From Microbacterium sp. LWH11-1.2 (GTDB taxonomy: Bacteria; Actinomycetota; Actinomycetes; Actinomycetales; Microbacteriaceae), in contig NZ_CP151636.1 of assembly GCF_038397745.1 (NCBI RefSeq), positions 930,001-994,000 of the forward strand: 64,000 nt of DNA, in the 5' to 3' direction. Below are positions 27,011-36,269 of the stretch, one piece after another. The notes under the pieces are model-generated. The model worked only from the letters and a program-made list of their open reading frames with translations. It ran no database searches and was not told the DNA's origin. The translations under genes were made by a program, and so were the position numbers. Position 1 is the first letter of the stretch; each line of letters starts with the position of its first letter.

Positions 27011-28560
27011 CCGCTCACCTCGTCTTCCAGCTGCACGAGGCTCACGGGCTGCAGCAGCGCCGAGCCGATGCGGTCGCAGAGGGCGTAAAGAGGACCGGCG
27101 AAGATCGTCAGCGCGACGGTGACCGCGACCATCCCTCCGGTCGCGAGCGTCATGATCTTCGGGATGCGGCGCTTCTTCTGCTGGTCGTCGGCGGCGGGCG
27201 CGTTGCCGAGGTACGAGATGCGGCCCTCGGTCTCGGTCGAGTCCTCCTCCTCGCGCCAGAACGCGAGGTTCCAGGCGCGCATCAGCGCGTAGAGGGTGAG
27301 GAGCGAGGTGACGATGCCGCCGATGATGAGCACGATCATGAGGGGCGTGCCGACGGATGCCGCGGCCTCGAACAGCGCGAACTTGCCGATGAACCCCGAG
27401 AACGGTGGCAGGCCGCCGAGGTTGATCGCGGGCACGAAGTAGAGCACGGCGATCACCGGAGCCACCTTCAGCAGTCCCTTGACCCGGAGGATCGAGGTGC
27501 TGCCGGCGCGGCGCTCCACGAGCCCGACCGCGAGGAACAGCGTCGTCTGCACGACGATGTGGTGGACGATGTAGTACACCGTGGCGCCGATCGCGGCCGG
27601 TGTCGCGATCGCCAGGCCGAAGATCATGTACCCGACGTGGCTCACCAGCGTGAACGACAGGATTCGCTTCAGCTCGGCCTGGGCGACGGCGCCGAGCACG
27701 CCGATGATCATGGTGGCCAGGGCGATGATCAGGAGGACCGTGTCGATGCTGTTCGATGCGAACAGCTGCGTCTCGGTGCGGATCAGCGCGTAGACGCCGA
27801 CCTTGGTCAGCAAGCCGGCGAACACGGCGGTCACCGGGGCCGGGGCGGTCGGGTACGAGTCGGGCAGCCAGAACGACACGGGGAAGATGGCGGCCTTGAT
27901 GCCGAAGGCGATCACCAGCATGAGATGCAGCACCAGCTGCGTCTCCTGCGGGAGCTCCGACATGCGCTCGGCGATCTGGGCCATGTTGACGGTGCCGAGC
28001 GCCCCGTAGATCATCGCGATCGAGGCGAGGAACAGGATCGACGACACCAGCGAGACGACGATGTACACGGCACCGGTGCGGATGCGGGACTCGGTGCTGC
28101 CGAGCGTGATCAGCACGTACGACGCCACGAGCAGGATCTCGAAGCCGACGTAGAGATTGAACAGGTCGCCGGCGATGAACGCGTTGAAGATGCCCGCCGC
28201 GAGGATCAGGTACGAGGGGTTGAAGATCGAGATCGGCGTCTCGTCTGCGCCGTCGGCGACTCCCTGGCCGATCGAGAACAGGAGGACGGCTAGGAGCACG
28301 ATGCTGGAGACGAGCACGAGCAGCGCCGACAGCCGGTCGACGTAGAGCACGATGCCGAAGGGCACGGGCCACCCGCCGACGGAGACGGCGAGCGGTGCTC
28401 CGGCATCCACCACCACCAGCAGCACCGCGGCGATGACCGACACGATCGCGAGGGTGGCGACCGTGACGAACACCTGCAGGCGGGCGTTCCGTCCGAAGAC
28501 GAGGGTGACGGCGGCGCCGAGCAGCGGAAGCGCGACGAGGAGCGGAACGAGGGCGGTCAT
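27007..28560 (-). CDS. mrpD: Na+/H+ antiporter subunit D
   Basis: 517 residues with about 14 membrane helices, homologous to the ND4/NuoM-type proton channels. Family blocks include FNLYVGFEILLVASYVLI (with the key Glu), FGIKAAIFPVSFWLPDSYPTAP (key Lys) and GGLPPFSGFIGKFALF. The C-terminus adds a cytoplasmic loop rich in charged residues. It provides one proton path of the Mrp complex. Confidence 0.96.
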   Translation of the reverse strand: MTALVPLLVALPLLGAAVTLVFGRNARLQVFVTVATLAIVSVIAAVLLVVVDAGAPLAVSVGGWPVPFGIVLYVDRLSALLVLVSSIVLLAVLLFSIGQGVADGADETPISIFNPSYLILAAGIFNAFIAGDLFNLYVGFEILLVASYVLITLGSTESRIRTGAVYIVVSLVSSILFLASIAMIYGALGTVNMAQIAERMSELPQETQLVLHLMLVIAFGIKAAIFPVSFWLPDSYPTAPAPVTAVFAGLLTKVGVYALIRTETQLFASNSIDTVLLIIALATMIIGVLGAVAQAELKRILSFTLVSHVGYMIFGLAIATPAAIGATVYYIVHHIVVQTTLFLAVGLVERRAGSTSILRVKGLLKVAPVIAVLYFVPAINLGGLPPFSGFIGKFALFEAAASVGTPLMIVLIIGGIVTSLLTLYALMRAWNLAFWREEEDSTETEGRISYLGNAPAADDQQKKRRIPKIMTLATGGMVAVTVALTIFAGPLYALCDRIGSALLQPVSLVQLEDEVSG

Positions 28561-29123
28561 GACCGGTCCCCCTCGTTCTCGGGACGCTCGGCGGGACGGC
28601 GTCCTTCCTCGTCGTCGCCCCGGCGGTCCGGCGCGTCGAAGGGGGCGTCGTCGTGGATCGACGGATGGTCGCGCATGTGCAGCACCGTGATCGGCGCGGT
28701 CTGCACGCCGACGAAGTCGGTGGTCGCCTCTTCCTCGAGGTTCGCGTCGTCCTCCATGACGTCCTCGTCGGCGTCGGTGCGCTCGCGGAGGGCGATGTCG
28801 GCCTCGTCGTCCTCGACGGTGTCGGCCTGGCCCAGCTGCCAGGAGCGGTAGATGAGCGCGAGCAGGAACGCCGACACGGCGAAGGTGATCACGATCGCGG
28901 TGAGGGTGAGCGCCTGCGGGAGCGGGTCGCTCATCTCTCCCTCGGTGCCGAAGAACGGCGCGTTGCCCGGCACGCCCATCACGATCAGCAGCAGCAGGTT
29001 CGTCGCGTTGCCGAGCAGCAGGAAGCCGATCAGCACGCGTGTGAGGCTGCGCTCCAGCATCGCGTAGACGCCGCAGGCGAAGAGCACCGCCATCACGACG
29101 ATCAGGGTGAGCGAGACGTCCAT
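28557..29123 (-). CDS. mrpC: Na+/H+ antiporter subunit C with acidic tail
   Basis: 188 residues. The first 110 are the NuoK-like MrpC core with three helices (VGLVMAVLFA-type start, YAMLERSLTRVLIGFLLLGNATNLLLLI, and ALTLTAIVITFAVSAFLLALIYR). The remaining 75 residues are a hydrophilic, mostly acidic tail (DTVEDDEADIALRERTDADE and further Asp/Glu runs). MrpC is normally 110-125 residues, so the tail is an addition. Overlaps mrpD by 4 bp and mrpA by one base. Confidence 0.93.
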   Translation of the reverse strand: MDVSLTLIVVMAVLFACGVYAMLERSLTRVLIGFLLLGNATNLLLLIVMGVPGNAPFFGTEGEMSDPLPQALTLTAIVITFAVSAFLLALIYRSWQLGQADTVEDDEADIALRERTDADEDVMEDDANLEEEATTDFVGVQTAPITVLHMRDHPSIHDDAPFDAPDRRGDDEEGRRPAERPENEGDRS

Positions 29124-32080
29124 CAGCTGCGCACCCCTCCCTGCGTGGGGCTCTCCTGCGGGCGGAGCGCGGACTGGCGGTCGACCTCGGCGCCAAGGCT
29201 GCGGAGCACGTCGAGCACGAGTCCGATGACGACGAGGTAGACGCCGACGTCGAAGATCGTCGACGTGACGAACTCCATGTGCCCGATGCCGGGGATCTCC
29301 CACTCCCAGAAGGAGCTGGTGAGCGGCGCGAGACCGAAGAACAGCGGGACTACCGCGGTGCCCACCGCGAGGATCAGGCCGGCGCCGAGGAGCCGACCGG
29401 CATCCGTGGGTGCCGCAGCTCCCAGCTCCCAGCGACCGCCGGCGATGTAGCGCATGACCAGCGCCATACCCGCGACCAGGCCACCGGCGAAGCCTCCGCC
29501 GGGGAGGTTGTGCCCCGCGAAGAGCAGGAAGATCGACACGACGATGATGGTGTGGAACAGGATGCGGACGATCACCTCGAGCAGGATCGAGCGGTTCTCC
29601 GGCTTCATCTTCTGCCCGCCGACGAGCCAGGCGCGCGGACTGTTCTCGTTCTCGGCGGTCTGGAAGCGGATGCCCTCGGTGGTCTCGACGAGGGGACGGC
29701 TGCGGGCCGCCTTGCGCGTCGCCCGGGGGAGGACCTTGGTCGCGGCGAGCAGATCGGCGCGGTGCGTGACGAACACGAGGGATGCCACGCCGGTCGCGGC
29801 GAGCACGAGAACGGACAGCTCGCCCATGGTGTCCCAGCCACGCAGATCGACGAGCGCGACGTTGACGACGTTCTTGCCGTGCCCGATCTCGTAGGCGAGC
29901 TTGGGGAAGGCTTCGGAGATCGGTTCGGCGACGCGCGACTGCGTGGCGACCACGGCGACGAACGCCATGGTCACGCCGACGCCGATCGCCAGCAGCGCGC
30001 GGGGGATCCGGCTCACCGACGCGTTGTGCTCGCCCATGCGCGCCGGGAGGCGTCGGAGGACGAGCGCGAACGTCACCATCGTGACCGTCTCGACGAGGAT
30101 CTGGGTAAGCGCGAGGTCGGGTGCGCCACTGGTGGCGAAGAGCGCGACCATGCCGAGCCCGGTCACCGACACCAGGACGACACCGGTGTAGCGCTTCTGC
30201 GCGCGCACGGCGAAGACGCCGGCCACCGCCATGATCGGCGCGACCGCGATCTGCGCCGGGGTGTGCCAGGCCGAGAGGTTGTAGCGATCGACGTCGCTCG
30301 CGATCAGCGCGGTCACCTCGGCGGCGACGAAGACCACGAAGATGGTGCCGACGTAGACGGGCAGAGAACCCCGCTGCGTGAGCGTGGTGCTGAGCACCGA
30401 AAGGCGGTCGATCCCGCGCATCACGAGGTAGTAGGCGTCGGCGGCCGTGAAGGGCAGCATCCGCGCCTTGGCGTCCCAGCCGGTGCGGCGGGTCAGCCAG
30501 AAGATCCCGAAGCCGAGGAGGATCGTCAGGATCGAGATGCCGAGCGCAGGTTCGAGACCGTGCCAGAGCGCGAGGTGTCCTGGGCCTTCGACAGCCTCGC
30601 CCGCGGCGTCGAGTCCGGGGGTCGCGGTGAGGGCGTAGCCCTGCAGCGCCACGTCGAGCGCCGGTGCTCCGATGCCCGCGGCGAGGGTCACGCCGGCGAG
30701 GATGATCGGCGCCGACAGGAAGCCGACCGGCGGGTCGGGCCACGCGGTGTCGGGCATCCGCTGCCCCTGCTCGTCGCGCTTCGTCCAGAACGCACCCCAG
30801 AGGAAGCGGATGCCATATGCCGCGGTGAGCATGGACCCGAGGCTGACGCCGATGATCGCCACGAGACCCCACGGCGAACCGTGCAGTCCGTCGTCGAGGA
30901 GCGCCGTGAGAGTGGATTCCTTGGCGACGAAGCCGATGGTCGGGGCGATGCCGGCCATGGAGGCCACCGAGATGAATGCCGCGGTCGCCATGACGGGAGC
31001 CTGTCTGCCGACGCCGGACAGCTCGGTGATGTCACGCGTGGAGAGCTGACGGTCGATCACGCCGACGATCAGGAAGAGGGCCGACTTGAAGAGCGCGTGA
31101 CCGATCACCAGGGCGAGGCCTGCCAGTGCCGTCGCCTGCGTGCCGTAGCCCACGACGAGGGCGAAGAAGCCGAGCTGGCTGACCGTGCCGAAGGCGAGGA
31201 TGCGCTTGAGGTCCGTCTCGCGCAGCGCCTGGATGCCGCCGAGCAGCATGGTCACGATCCCCAGCGTGATGACGATCGGACGCCAGGGACCGCTGAACGC
31301 GAAGATCGGCGCGAAGCGCGCGATCAGGTAGATGCCGGCCTTCACCATGGCGGCGGCGTGCAGATAGGCGCTCACCGGTGTCGGGGCGGCCATCGCACCG
31401 GGAAGCCAGAAGTGGAAGGGGAACAGCGCCGATTTGCTGATGGCGCCGATCAGCAGCATCACGATCGCGGCATCGATGATCGGTCCGGTGGGTGCGATCT
31501 CGAGGATCTCCCGGATGCTGCTCGTTCCGGCATCCACCACGAGGAGCACGACCCCGACGAACATCACGAGACCGCCGAGCGTCGTGACCAGCAGAGCCTG
31601 CAGTGCCGCACGTCGGCTGACCGCACGACGGCGGTAGTGCCCGATGAGGAGGTACGAGAGGATGCTCGTCACCTCCCAGAACATCACGAGCATCACCAGG
31701 TCGTCGGTGAGGACGAGCCCGTACATGGCGCCGGCAAACCCGAGCAGCACGCCCGCGAAGGAGCCGATCCCCGCGGAGTCGTCGAGGAAGTACCACCGGC
31801 AGTAGAGCAGCACCAGGGCGCCGACGCCGGTGACGATGAGGGTGAGCACCCAGCCCAGGACATCCATGTGCATCGAGAGGTTGAGCCCGAGCTGCGGGAT
31901 CCACGGGATCGAGACGAAGGGTGCGGAGCCGTCGAGGACCTCCGGGGTCCGCACCAGCGCGTGGACGAATGCCGCAGCCGGAATGAGCGCGGCGATGATG
32001 AATGCCTGCGATCCCAGCCAGCGCACCAGCACGGGCATGAGCAGGGACCCGAGGAGGAACACGGCGAGGAGCGTCAGCAT
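29123..32080 (-). CDS. mrpA: Na+/H+ antiporter subunit A/B fusion
   Basis: 985 residues. The N-terminal two thirds are the NuoL-like MrpA channel: FWEVTSILSYLLIGHYRRR, KSALFPFHFWLPGAMAAPTPVSAYLHAAAMVKAG and EHxxHA-type motifs. An MbhD-like segment follows near 640-700. The C-terminal 140 residues are MrpB (ENRSILLEVIVRILFHTIIVVSIFLLFAGHNLPGGGFAGGL). No separate mrpB exists in the operon, as is usual where A and B are fused. The promoter must lie in the 128 bp between this gene and the divergent gene at 32209. Confidence 0.96.
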   Translation of the reverse strand: MLTLLAVFLLGSLLMPVLVRWLGSQAFIIAALIPAAAFVHALVRTPEVLDGSAPFVSIPWIPQLGLNLSMHMDVLGWVLTLIVTGVGALVLLYCRWYFLDDSAGIGSFAGVLLGFAGAMYGLVLTDDLVMLVMFWEVTSILSYLLIGHYRRRAVSRRAALQALLVTTLGGLVMFVGVVLLVVDAGTSSIREILEIAPTGPIIDAAIVMLLIGAISKSALFPFHFWLPGAMAAPTPVSAYLHAAAMVKAGIYLIARFAPIFAFSGPWRPIVITLGIVTMLLGGIQALRETDLKRILAFGTVSQLGFFALVVGYGTQATALAGLALVIGHALFKSALFLIVGVIDRQLSTRDITELSGVGRQAPVMATAAFISVASMAGIAPTIGFVAKESTLTALLDDGLHGSPWGLVAIIGVSLGSMLTAAYGIRFLWGAFWTKRDEQGQRMPDTAWPDPPVGFLSAPIILAGVTLAAGIGAPALDVALQGYALTATPGLDAAGEAVEGPGHLALWHGLEPALGISILTILLGFGIFWLTRRTGWDAKARMLPFTAADAYYLVMRGIDRLSVLSTTLTQRGSLPVYVGTIFVVFVAAEVTALIASDVDRYNLSAWHTPAQIAVAPIMAVAGVFAVRAQKRYTGVVLVSVTGLGMVALFATSGAPDLALTQILVETVTMVTFALVLRRLPARMGEHNASVSRIPRALLAIGVGVTMAFVAVVATQSRVAEPISEAFPKLAYEIGHGKNVVNVALVDLRGWDTMGELSVLVLAATGVASLVFVTHRADLLAATKVLPRATRKAARSRPLVETTEGIRFQTAENENSPRAWLVGGQKMKPENRSILLEVIVRILFHTIIVVSIFLLFAGHNLPGGGFAGGLVAGMALVMRYIAGGRWELGAAAPTDAGRLLGAGLILAVGTAVVPLFFGLAPLTSSFWEWEIPGIGHMEFVTSTIFDVGVYLVVIGLVLDVLRSLGAEVDRQSALRPQESPTQGGVRS

Positions 32081-32208
32081 ATACGCGGCTCCCTCGGGGC
32101 TCGTCGGCCGGGGGTGAATCGGCTCAGGCGGGCGGGTGTCCGTCCAGTTTACCGGCGTTAGGGATCCGTGAGGACCGCGGGTTTCTCCGAGCGTGCGAGA
32201 GTGGTCGC

Positions 32209-33708
32209 ATGCGGCGGGTGTGGGTGCGGGAGCTGACGGGGTGGCTGGCAGCCCTCGGAGTCAGCGTGATCATCGCCGGTCAGGTCTCGGCATCCGCCCG
32301 CTCGGAGCTGCTCTTCCGTGACGGTGACTCGCTGATCGTCGCGATGTTCGCGCGGTCGGTGATCGCCGGCGGGCCCCAGGACTGGGCGATGTCGAGCGTG
32401 CTGTTCCTGCCCGAGTCCGCGGCTTTCGCCGGGCTCGATGCGCTGCTGCCCCTCGATGTCGGCGCACTCCTCGCAATGAGCGCCGTGGTCAACCTTCTCG
32501 CGCTCTACGGTGCCCTGCGCCTGGTGGCCGGCCGTCGACGCGAAGGGCGGGCACCGGTCGCCTGGTCGCTGATCGCCCTCGTCGTCTTCGGTCTCCTCGC
32601 CGCGACCGAGATCTCGGCCTCGCGCGACGCTCTCGAACTCGCCTCGCTGCAGCTGACGACCACGTACTACGCGGCGACGGTGGTCGGCGTGGTCCTGTCG
32701 ATCGGACTCGTGCGTCGTGTGCTCGACCGCGACCGCGGCCACGCCGGACTCCTCTTCGCGCTCGGGGCCGTCGCCGTGGTGTCGACCCTGACGAATCCGC
32801 TCTACGCGGTGTGGGCGACCGTGCCGCTCACGATCTACCTGCTGTTCGCCCTGCGCCTGTCGACGCAGAAGAAGCGGATGCCGATCCTGCTGGCGGTGCT
32901 CGTCGGCGGGTCCGTCCTCGGACTGGCCGGTCGCATTCCGTTCGGGGCATGGATCGCCAACACGGGAGCGGGGTACGCTCAGCCCGCCCTCTGGCCCCAG
33001 TCCGCGCAGTACTACGGCGGCCTCCTGGCCGACCGTCTGTCGTCGCCGCTCGGCGTCATCGGGTGCCTGCTCACGCTCGCGCTGCTCGTCGGGGCGCTCG
33101 TCCGGATGACGCGCGCGGAGGACGCGGGTTCGCGCCTCGTCGCCACGATCGCGTGGCTCATGCCCGTGCTCGTGGTGGTCGGCGCCATCGCACTCGGCAC
33201 GCACGCGGCGCGCTACCTGCAGCCGGTCGCCTTCGCACCGGTGCTCGCCCTGGTCGCGGCGCCGCTCACTCCGCGGATGCCGCGCAGGGCCAGTCGCGCG
33301 GCCGCTGCTGTCGCGACCGTGCTCGTGGTGGTCGGAGGTGCGCTGAGCGAGCCGCGGCTCGCTGCGGCAGCCGACGCCCCCGATGCAGATCTCGTGTGCG
33401 TCACCGACTGGGTGAGCGCGTCGGGACGCACCGGCGCCGGCCAGTTCTGGACCGTGCGGCTGCCGAAGCTGCACCTCGACGATCCGGCGCAGCTCGTGCA
33501 GGTCGATCACCAGCTCAGCGGATACGCGTGGCTGGTGAACCGCCACGACTTCGAGGTCGGCGAGGTGTCGTTCCTCGTCGAGGACTCCCAGACCGTGCAG
33601 TGGCAGCTGCCCCTGGCGGTCGTTCCCGCCGAGGTCGTCGACTGCGGCCGCTACCGCATCCTCGACTTCGACGACACGACTCTCCCGCTCGGTCCGCCGC
33701 ACTCCTGA
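32209..33708 (+). CDS. Polytopic membrane protein of unknown function
   Basis: 499 residues with about 10 membrane helices over the first 390, then a soluble, Asp-rich C-terminal domain of 100 residues with two Cys (DLVCVTDW, VVDCGRY). The first outer loop contains RDGDSLIVAMFARSVIAGGPQDWAMSSVLFLPE; an acidic first loop followed by many helices recalls GT-C glycosyltransferases, but I see no firm signature. It is a single gene, divergent from mrpA. Confidence 0.85.
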   Translation: MRRVWVRELTGWLAALGVSVIIAGQVSASARSELLFRDGDSLIVAMFARSVIAGGPQDWAMSSVLFLPESAAFAGLDALLPLDVGALLAMSAVVNLLALYGALRLVAGRRREGRAPVAWSLIALVVFGLLAATEISASRDALELASLQLTTTYYAATVVGVVLSIGLVRRVLDRDRGHAGLLFALGAVAVVSTLTNPLYAVWATVPLTIYLLFALRLSTQKKRMPILLAVLVGGSVLGLAGRIPFGAWIANTGAGYAQPALWPQSAQYYGGLLADRLSSPLGVIGCLLTLALLVGALVRMTRAEDAGSRLVATIAWLMPVLVVVGAIALGTHAARYLQPVAFAPVLALVAAPLTPRMPRRASRAAAAVATVLVVVGGALSEPRLAAAADAPDADLVCVTDWVSASGRTGAGQFWTVRLPKLHLDDPAQLVQVDHQLSGYAWLVNRHDFEVGEVSFLVEDSQTVQWQLPLAVVPAEVVDCGRYRILDFDDTTLPLGPPHS

Positions 33709-33718
33709 GGCGCCTCGC

Positions 33719-33780
33719 CTGAGCCTGTCGAAGGGCCCGGGTGAACCTGGGTCCCTGAGCCTGTCGAAGGGCCCGCCACC
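33719..33780. repeat. Two copies of CTGAGCCTGTCGAAGGGCCC
   Basis: CTGAGCCTGTCGAAGGGCCC occurs at 33719-33738 and again at 33755-33774. This is the reverse orientation of the TTCGACAGGCTCAGG family. It lies between convergent genes and leads into a tandem array. Confidence 0.85.
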
Positions 33781-33790
33781 GGTGCTTCGA

Positions 33791-33899
33791 CAAGCTCAGC
33801 AACCCAGGAACGACAAGGCCGGCAACCCAGGAACGGCAAGCTCAGCCACCCAGGAACGACAGCTCAGCAACCCAGGAACGACAGCTCAGCCACCCAGGA
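33791..33899. repeat. Tandem array of five 22-23-bp units
   Basis: Five units of the form AGCTCAGC[AC]ACCCAGGAACGAC; the ACCCAGGA core starts at 33802, 33825, 33848, 33870 and 33892 (steps 23, 23, 22, 22). The units appear to be an amplified half of the CTTCGACAAGCTCAG repeat. They lie between convergent gene ends and have no spacers, so this is not CRISPR. Confidence 0.88.
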
Positions 33900-33905
33900 G
33901 GCGAG

Positions 33906-34970
33906 TCAGCGCTTCGCCGGCGCGGCCGTGGTCGTCCCTGCCCGGAAGCGGCAGGTGAGGTGCTGGGTGATGCCGGGCTCGCCGCGCAGCATCCGGGCTA
34001 CCTGCTCCCCCGCCGCGCGTCCCTTGTCGACAGCGGGCTGCACGCTCGTCGTGAGGGTGAGGTCCGCGAGGCCGTCGACGGCGATCCCGTCGAAACCGGC
34101 GACGGAGAGGTCCTCCGGAACTCGGAGTCCCAGCTCCTCCGCAGCGCGGATCACGCCGACGGCGAGCAGGTCGCTCTGAGCGATCACGGCGGTCGGCCGC
34201 GTGGAGGCATCGGCGAGCAGCATCCGGCCGACGAGCACGCCCTCGTCGATCAGGCTCCCTGACGCGGAGATCGCCGGAGCGTCGGGGAACACCTCACGGA
34301 GACCCGAGAGGCGATCGACGGTGACGTCGACCGTCGCGGTCGCGACGCGTTCGGCGGTCACGGCGGTGCGCGCGCGGTCCGTGTCGAGCGGGAGCGTGAC
34401 GAGGGCGACGTCGCGATGCCCGAGGTCGCGCACGTGGCGGGCGATGTCGGCGGACGCCGCGGCGTTGTCGAGAGTGATGCGCGGAATCCCCTCCCCCGCG
34501 TCTCCTTCGATCACCACGACCGGCAGGCCGCGGCCGCGGACCACCTCGAGCGATGCGCGGGTGCGGCCCGAGCATCCGATCAGCACGAACGCGTCGACCG
34601 GGGCGTTCGCGAGGGCCGATCCGTCTTCGCCGGGCTCGTCGCGCAGGAGGAGGATGCCGGCGCTGAGCTCGGCGAGTCCGTCGGTGAGGCCGTCCATCAT
34701 CGCGGTCGTCACCGGGTCGAGGAAGGCTGCTCGCAGGTGCCCCTCGAGCACGACCGCCACGATGCCGCTGCGTCCGCGTCGCAGCGATGCCGCCCGCGGG
34801 TCCGGCCCGGCATAGCCGAGCTCAGCTGCTGCGGCGAGCACGCGCTCGCGAGTCGCGCTCGCGACCTTGGCCTTGCCGCTGAACACGACGGAGGCCGTCG
34901 AGGTCGCCACCCCGGCCTGGCGCGCGACATCGGCGATGGTCGCTCGGCGCGGAGTCTCCTGAGTGCTCAT
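33906..34970 (-). CDS. LacI-family regulator
   Basis: 354 residues, ATG 34970. The N-terminal LacI helix-turn-helix and hinge are RATIADVARQAGVATSTASVVFSGKAKVASATRERVLAAAAELGY in outline (about 8-53). The periplasmic-binding-like sensor domain follows (VPEDLSVAGFDGIAVDGLADLTLTTSVQP). It is divergent from an MFS gene, with a perfect 14-bp dyad between them. The effector is probably a sugar or a related small molecule. Confidence 0.94.
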   Translation of the reverse strand: MSTQETPRRATIADVARQAGVATSTASVVFSGKAKVASATRERVLAAAAELGYAGPDPRAASLRRGRSGIVAVVLEGHLRAAFLDPVTTAMMDGLTDGLAELSAGILLLRDEPGEDGSALANAPVDAFVLIGCSGRTRASLEVVRGRGLPVVVIEGDAGEGIPRITLDNAAASADIARHVRDLGHRDVALVTLPLDTDRARTAVTAERVATATVDVTVDRLSGLREVFPDAPAISASGSLIDEGVLVGRMLLADASTRPTAVIAQSDLLAVGVIRAAEELGLRVPEDLSVAGFDGIAVDGLADLTLTTSVQPAVDKGRAAGEQVARMLRGEPGITQHLTCRFRAGTTTAAPAKR

Positions 34971-35003
34971 ACTCCGAGGATAACCCGGTTCGGTCGCCAG
35001 GAG

Positions 35004-35017
35004 TCGAATCGATTCGA
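35004..35017. promoter_or_regulatory. LacI-type operator
   Basis: TCGAATCGATTCGA is a perfect 14-bp dyad with the central CG usual for LacI-family operators. It lies 34 bp before the LacI gene and 14 bp before the MFS start, so it can control both. Confidence 0.75.
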
Positions 35018-35030
35018 TAGGCTGTCCGGC

Positions 35031-36266
35031 ATGGACACCGCCCTCACCCGTTCGCAGTTCGTGCGCTGGCGCGCAGCGATCTTCGCCATCTTCTTCGCCA
35101 GCGGACTCTCGATCGCCACGTGGGCGTCCCGCGTGCCCGGCATCAAGCAGGCTCTCGAGCTCGACAACGCCCAGGTCGGCATGATCCTGCTCGGCATGGG
35201 TCTCGCGTCGATCATCGGCATCTCGACCAGTCCCGCCGTCATGGCTCGCACCGGCGCGCGGCGCGGGATGCTCCTCGCCATGCTCATGTTCGCCGTCGGC
35301 ATCGCCCTGGTGGGCCTGGGCGCGAACGTCTTCGGCTCGGTCCCGATCGTGCTGCTCGGGATGGTCCTCTTCGGCTTCGGCAACGGCTGCGTCGACGTCA
35401 TGATGAACGTCGAGGCGACGGCCATCGAGCAGCAGATGGGCAAGACCATCCTGCCCGTCTTCCATGCCCTCTTCAGCTTCGGCACCGTGATCGGCGCCGG
35501 CATCGGCGCCCTCGCCGCCGGCCTCTCGATCGATGTCGCGACGCATGCGGGCGTCATCGGCACGCTGATCGTCGTCATCGCCGTGGTGTGCTTCTTCCAG
35601 GTGCCCGATCGCGAGGCCGCACTCGATCCGGAAGGCCACGAGAAGCCCCCGTTCCGGGAGCGCATGCACACGGCCCTCGAGGCATGGCGCGAGCCGCGCA
35701 CCTACCTGCTGGGCGTCGTGATGCTCGGCATGTCGTTCGCCGAGGGCGGCGCCAACGACTGGATCGCGCTCGGCACCGAGCAGGGCCACGGCTTCGCCGA
35801 GGGCACCGGGGCCGTCTCGCTCGCGGTGTTCTCGGTGGGCATGACCGTGGTGCGCCTCTTCGGCGGACCGCTCGTCGACCGTTTCGGCCGCGTGCTGGTG
35901 CTGCGCATCCTCGCGGTGGCCGCGGCCTCCGGCATCCTTCTCTTCATCCTCGCGCCGAGCTTCCCGCTCGTGCTGGTGGGTGCCGCGCTCTGGGGCATCG
36001 GCGCCTCGCTCGGGTTCCCGCTGGGCATGTCGGCGGCAGCCGACGATCCTGCCAAGGCGGCGGCCCGGGTGAGTGCGGCGGCGACGATCGGCTACGTCGC
36101 GTTCCTCGGCGGCCCTCCGGTGCTGGGCGTCATCAGCGAGCACATCGGACTGCTCAACACGCTCTTCATCCTCGTCGGGCTGGTCGTGGCGTCCGGACTG
36201 TTCTCGGGAGCCGCCCGTCCCCTGCGCGACGAGGAGAAGACCGCCGTCCCGGCACGGGAGAGCTGA
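35031..36266 (+). CDS. MFS transporter (FucP/YbjJ-like)
   Basis: 411 residues and 12 membrane helices. RAAIFAIFFASGLSIATWASRVPGIKQALELDNAQVGMILLGMGLASIIG is typical of the YbjJ-like MFS group, with FGNGCVDVMMNVEA and FGGPLVDRFGRV. There is no signal peptide. The divergent LacI regulator probably controls it. The substrate is unknown; a sugar-type ligand is suggested by the regulator. Confidence 0.92.
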   Translation: MDTALTRSQFVRWRAAIFAIFFASGLSIATWASRVPGIKQALELDNAQVGMILLGMGLASIIGISTSPAVMARTGARRGMLLAMLMFAVGIALVGLGANVFGSVPIVLLGMVLFGFGNGCVDVMMNVEATAIEQQMGKTILPVFHALFSFGTVIGAGIGALAAGLSIDVATHAGVIGTLIVVIAVVCFFQVPDREAALDPEGHEKPPFRERMHTALEAWREPRTYLLGVVMLGMSFAEGGANDWIALGTEQGHGFAEGTGAVSLAVFSVGMTVVRLFGGPLVDRFGRVLVLRILAVAAASGILLFILAPSFPLVLVGAALWGIGASLGFPLGMSAAADDPAKAAARVSAAATIGYVAFLGGPPVLGVISEHIGLLNTLFILVGLVVASGLFSGAARPLRDEEKTAVPARES

Positions 36267-36269
36267 GTC

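Noticed and set aside
29279..32161. 960-codon plus-strand frame opposite mrpA
   Set aside because: It is the antisense of mrpA, rich in His/Arg/Glu/Asp, with no domain signal.
33791..33899. Regular short repeats that might be CRISPR
   Set aside because: Units follow each other directly with no spacers, and no cas gene is near.
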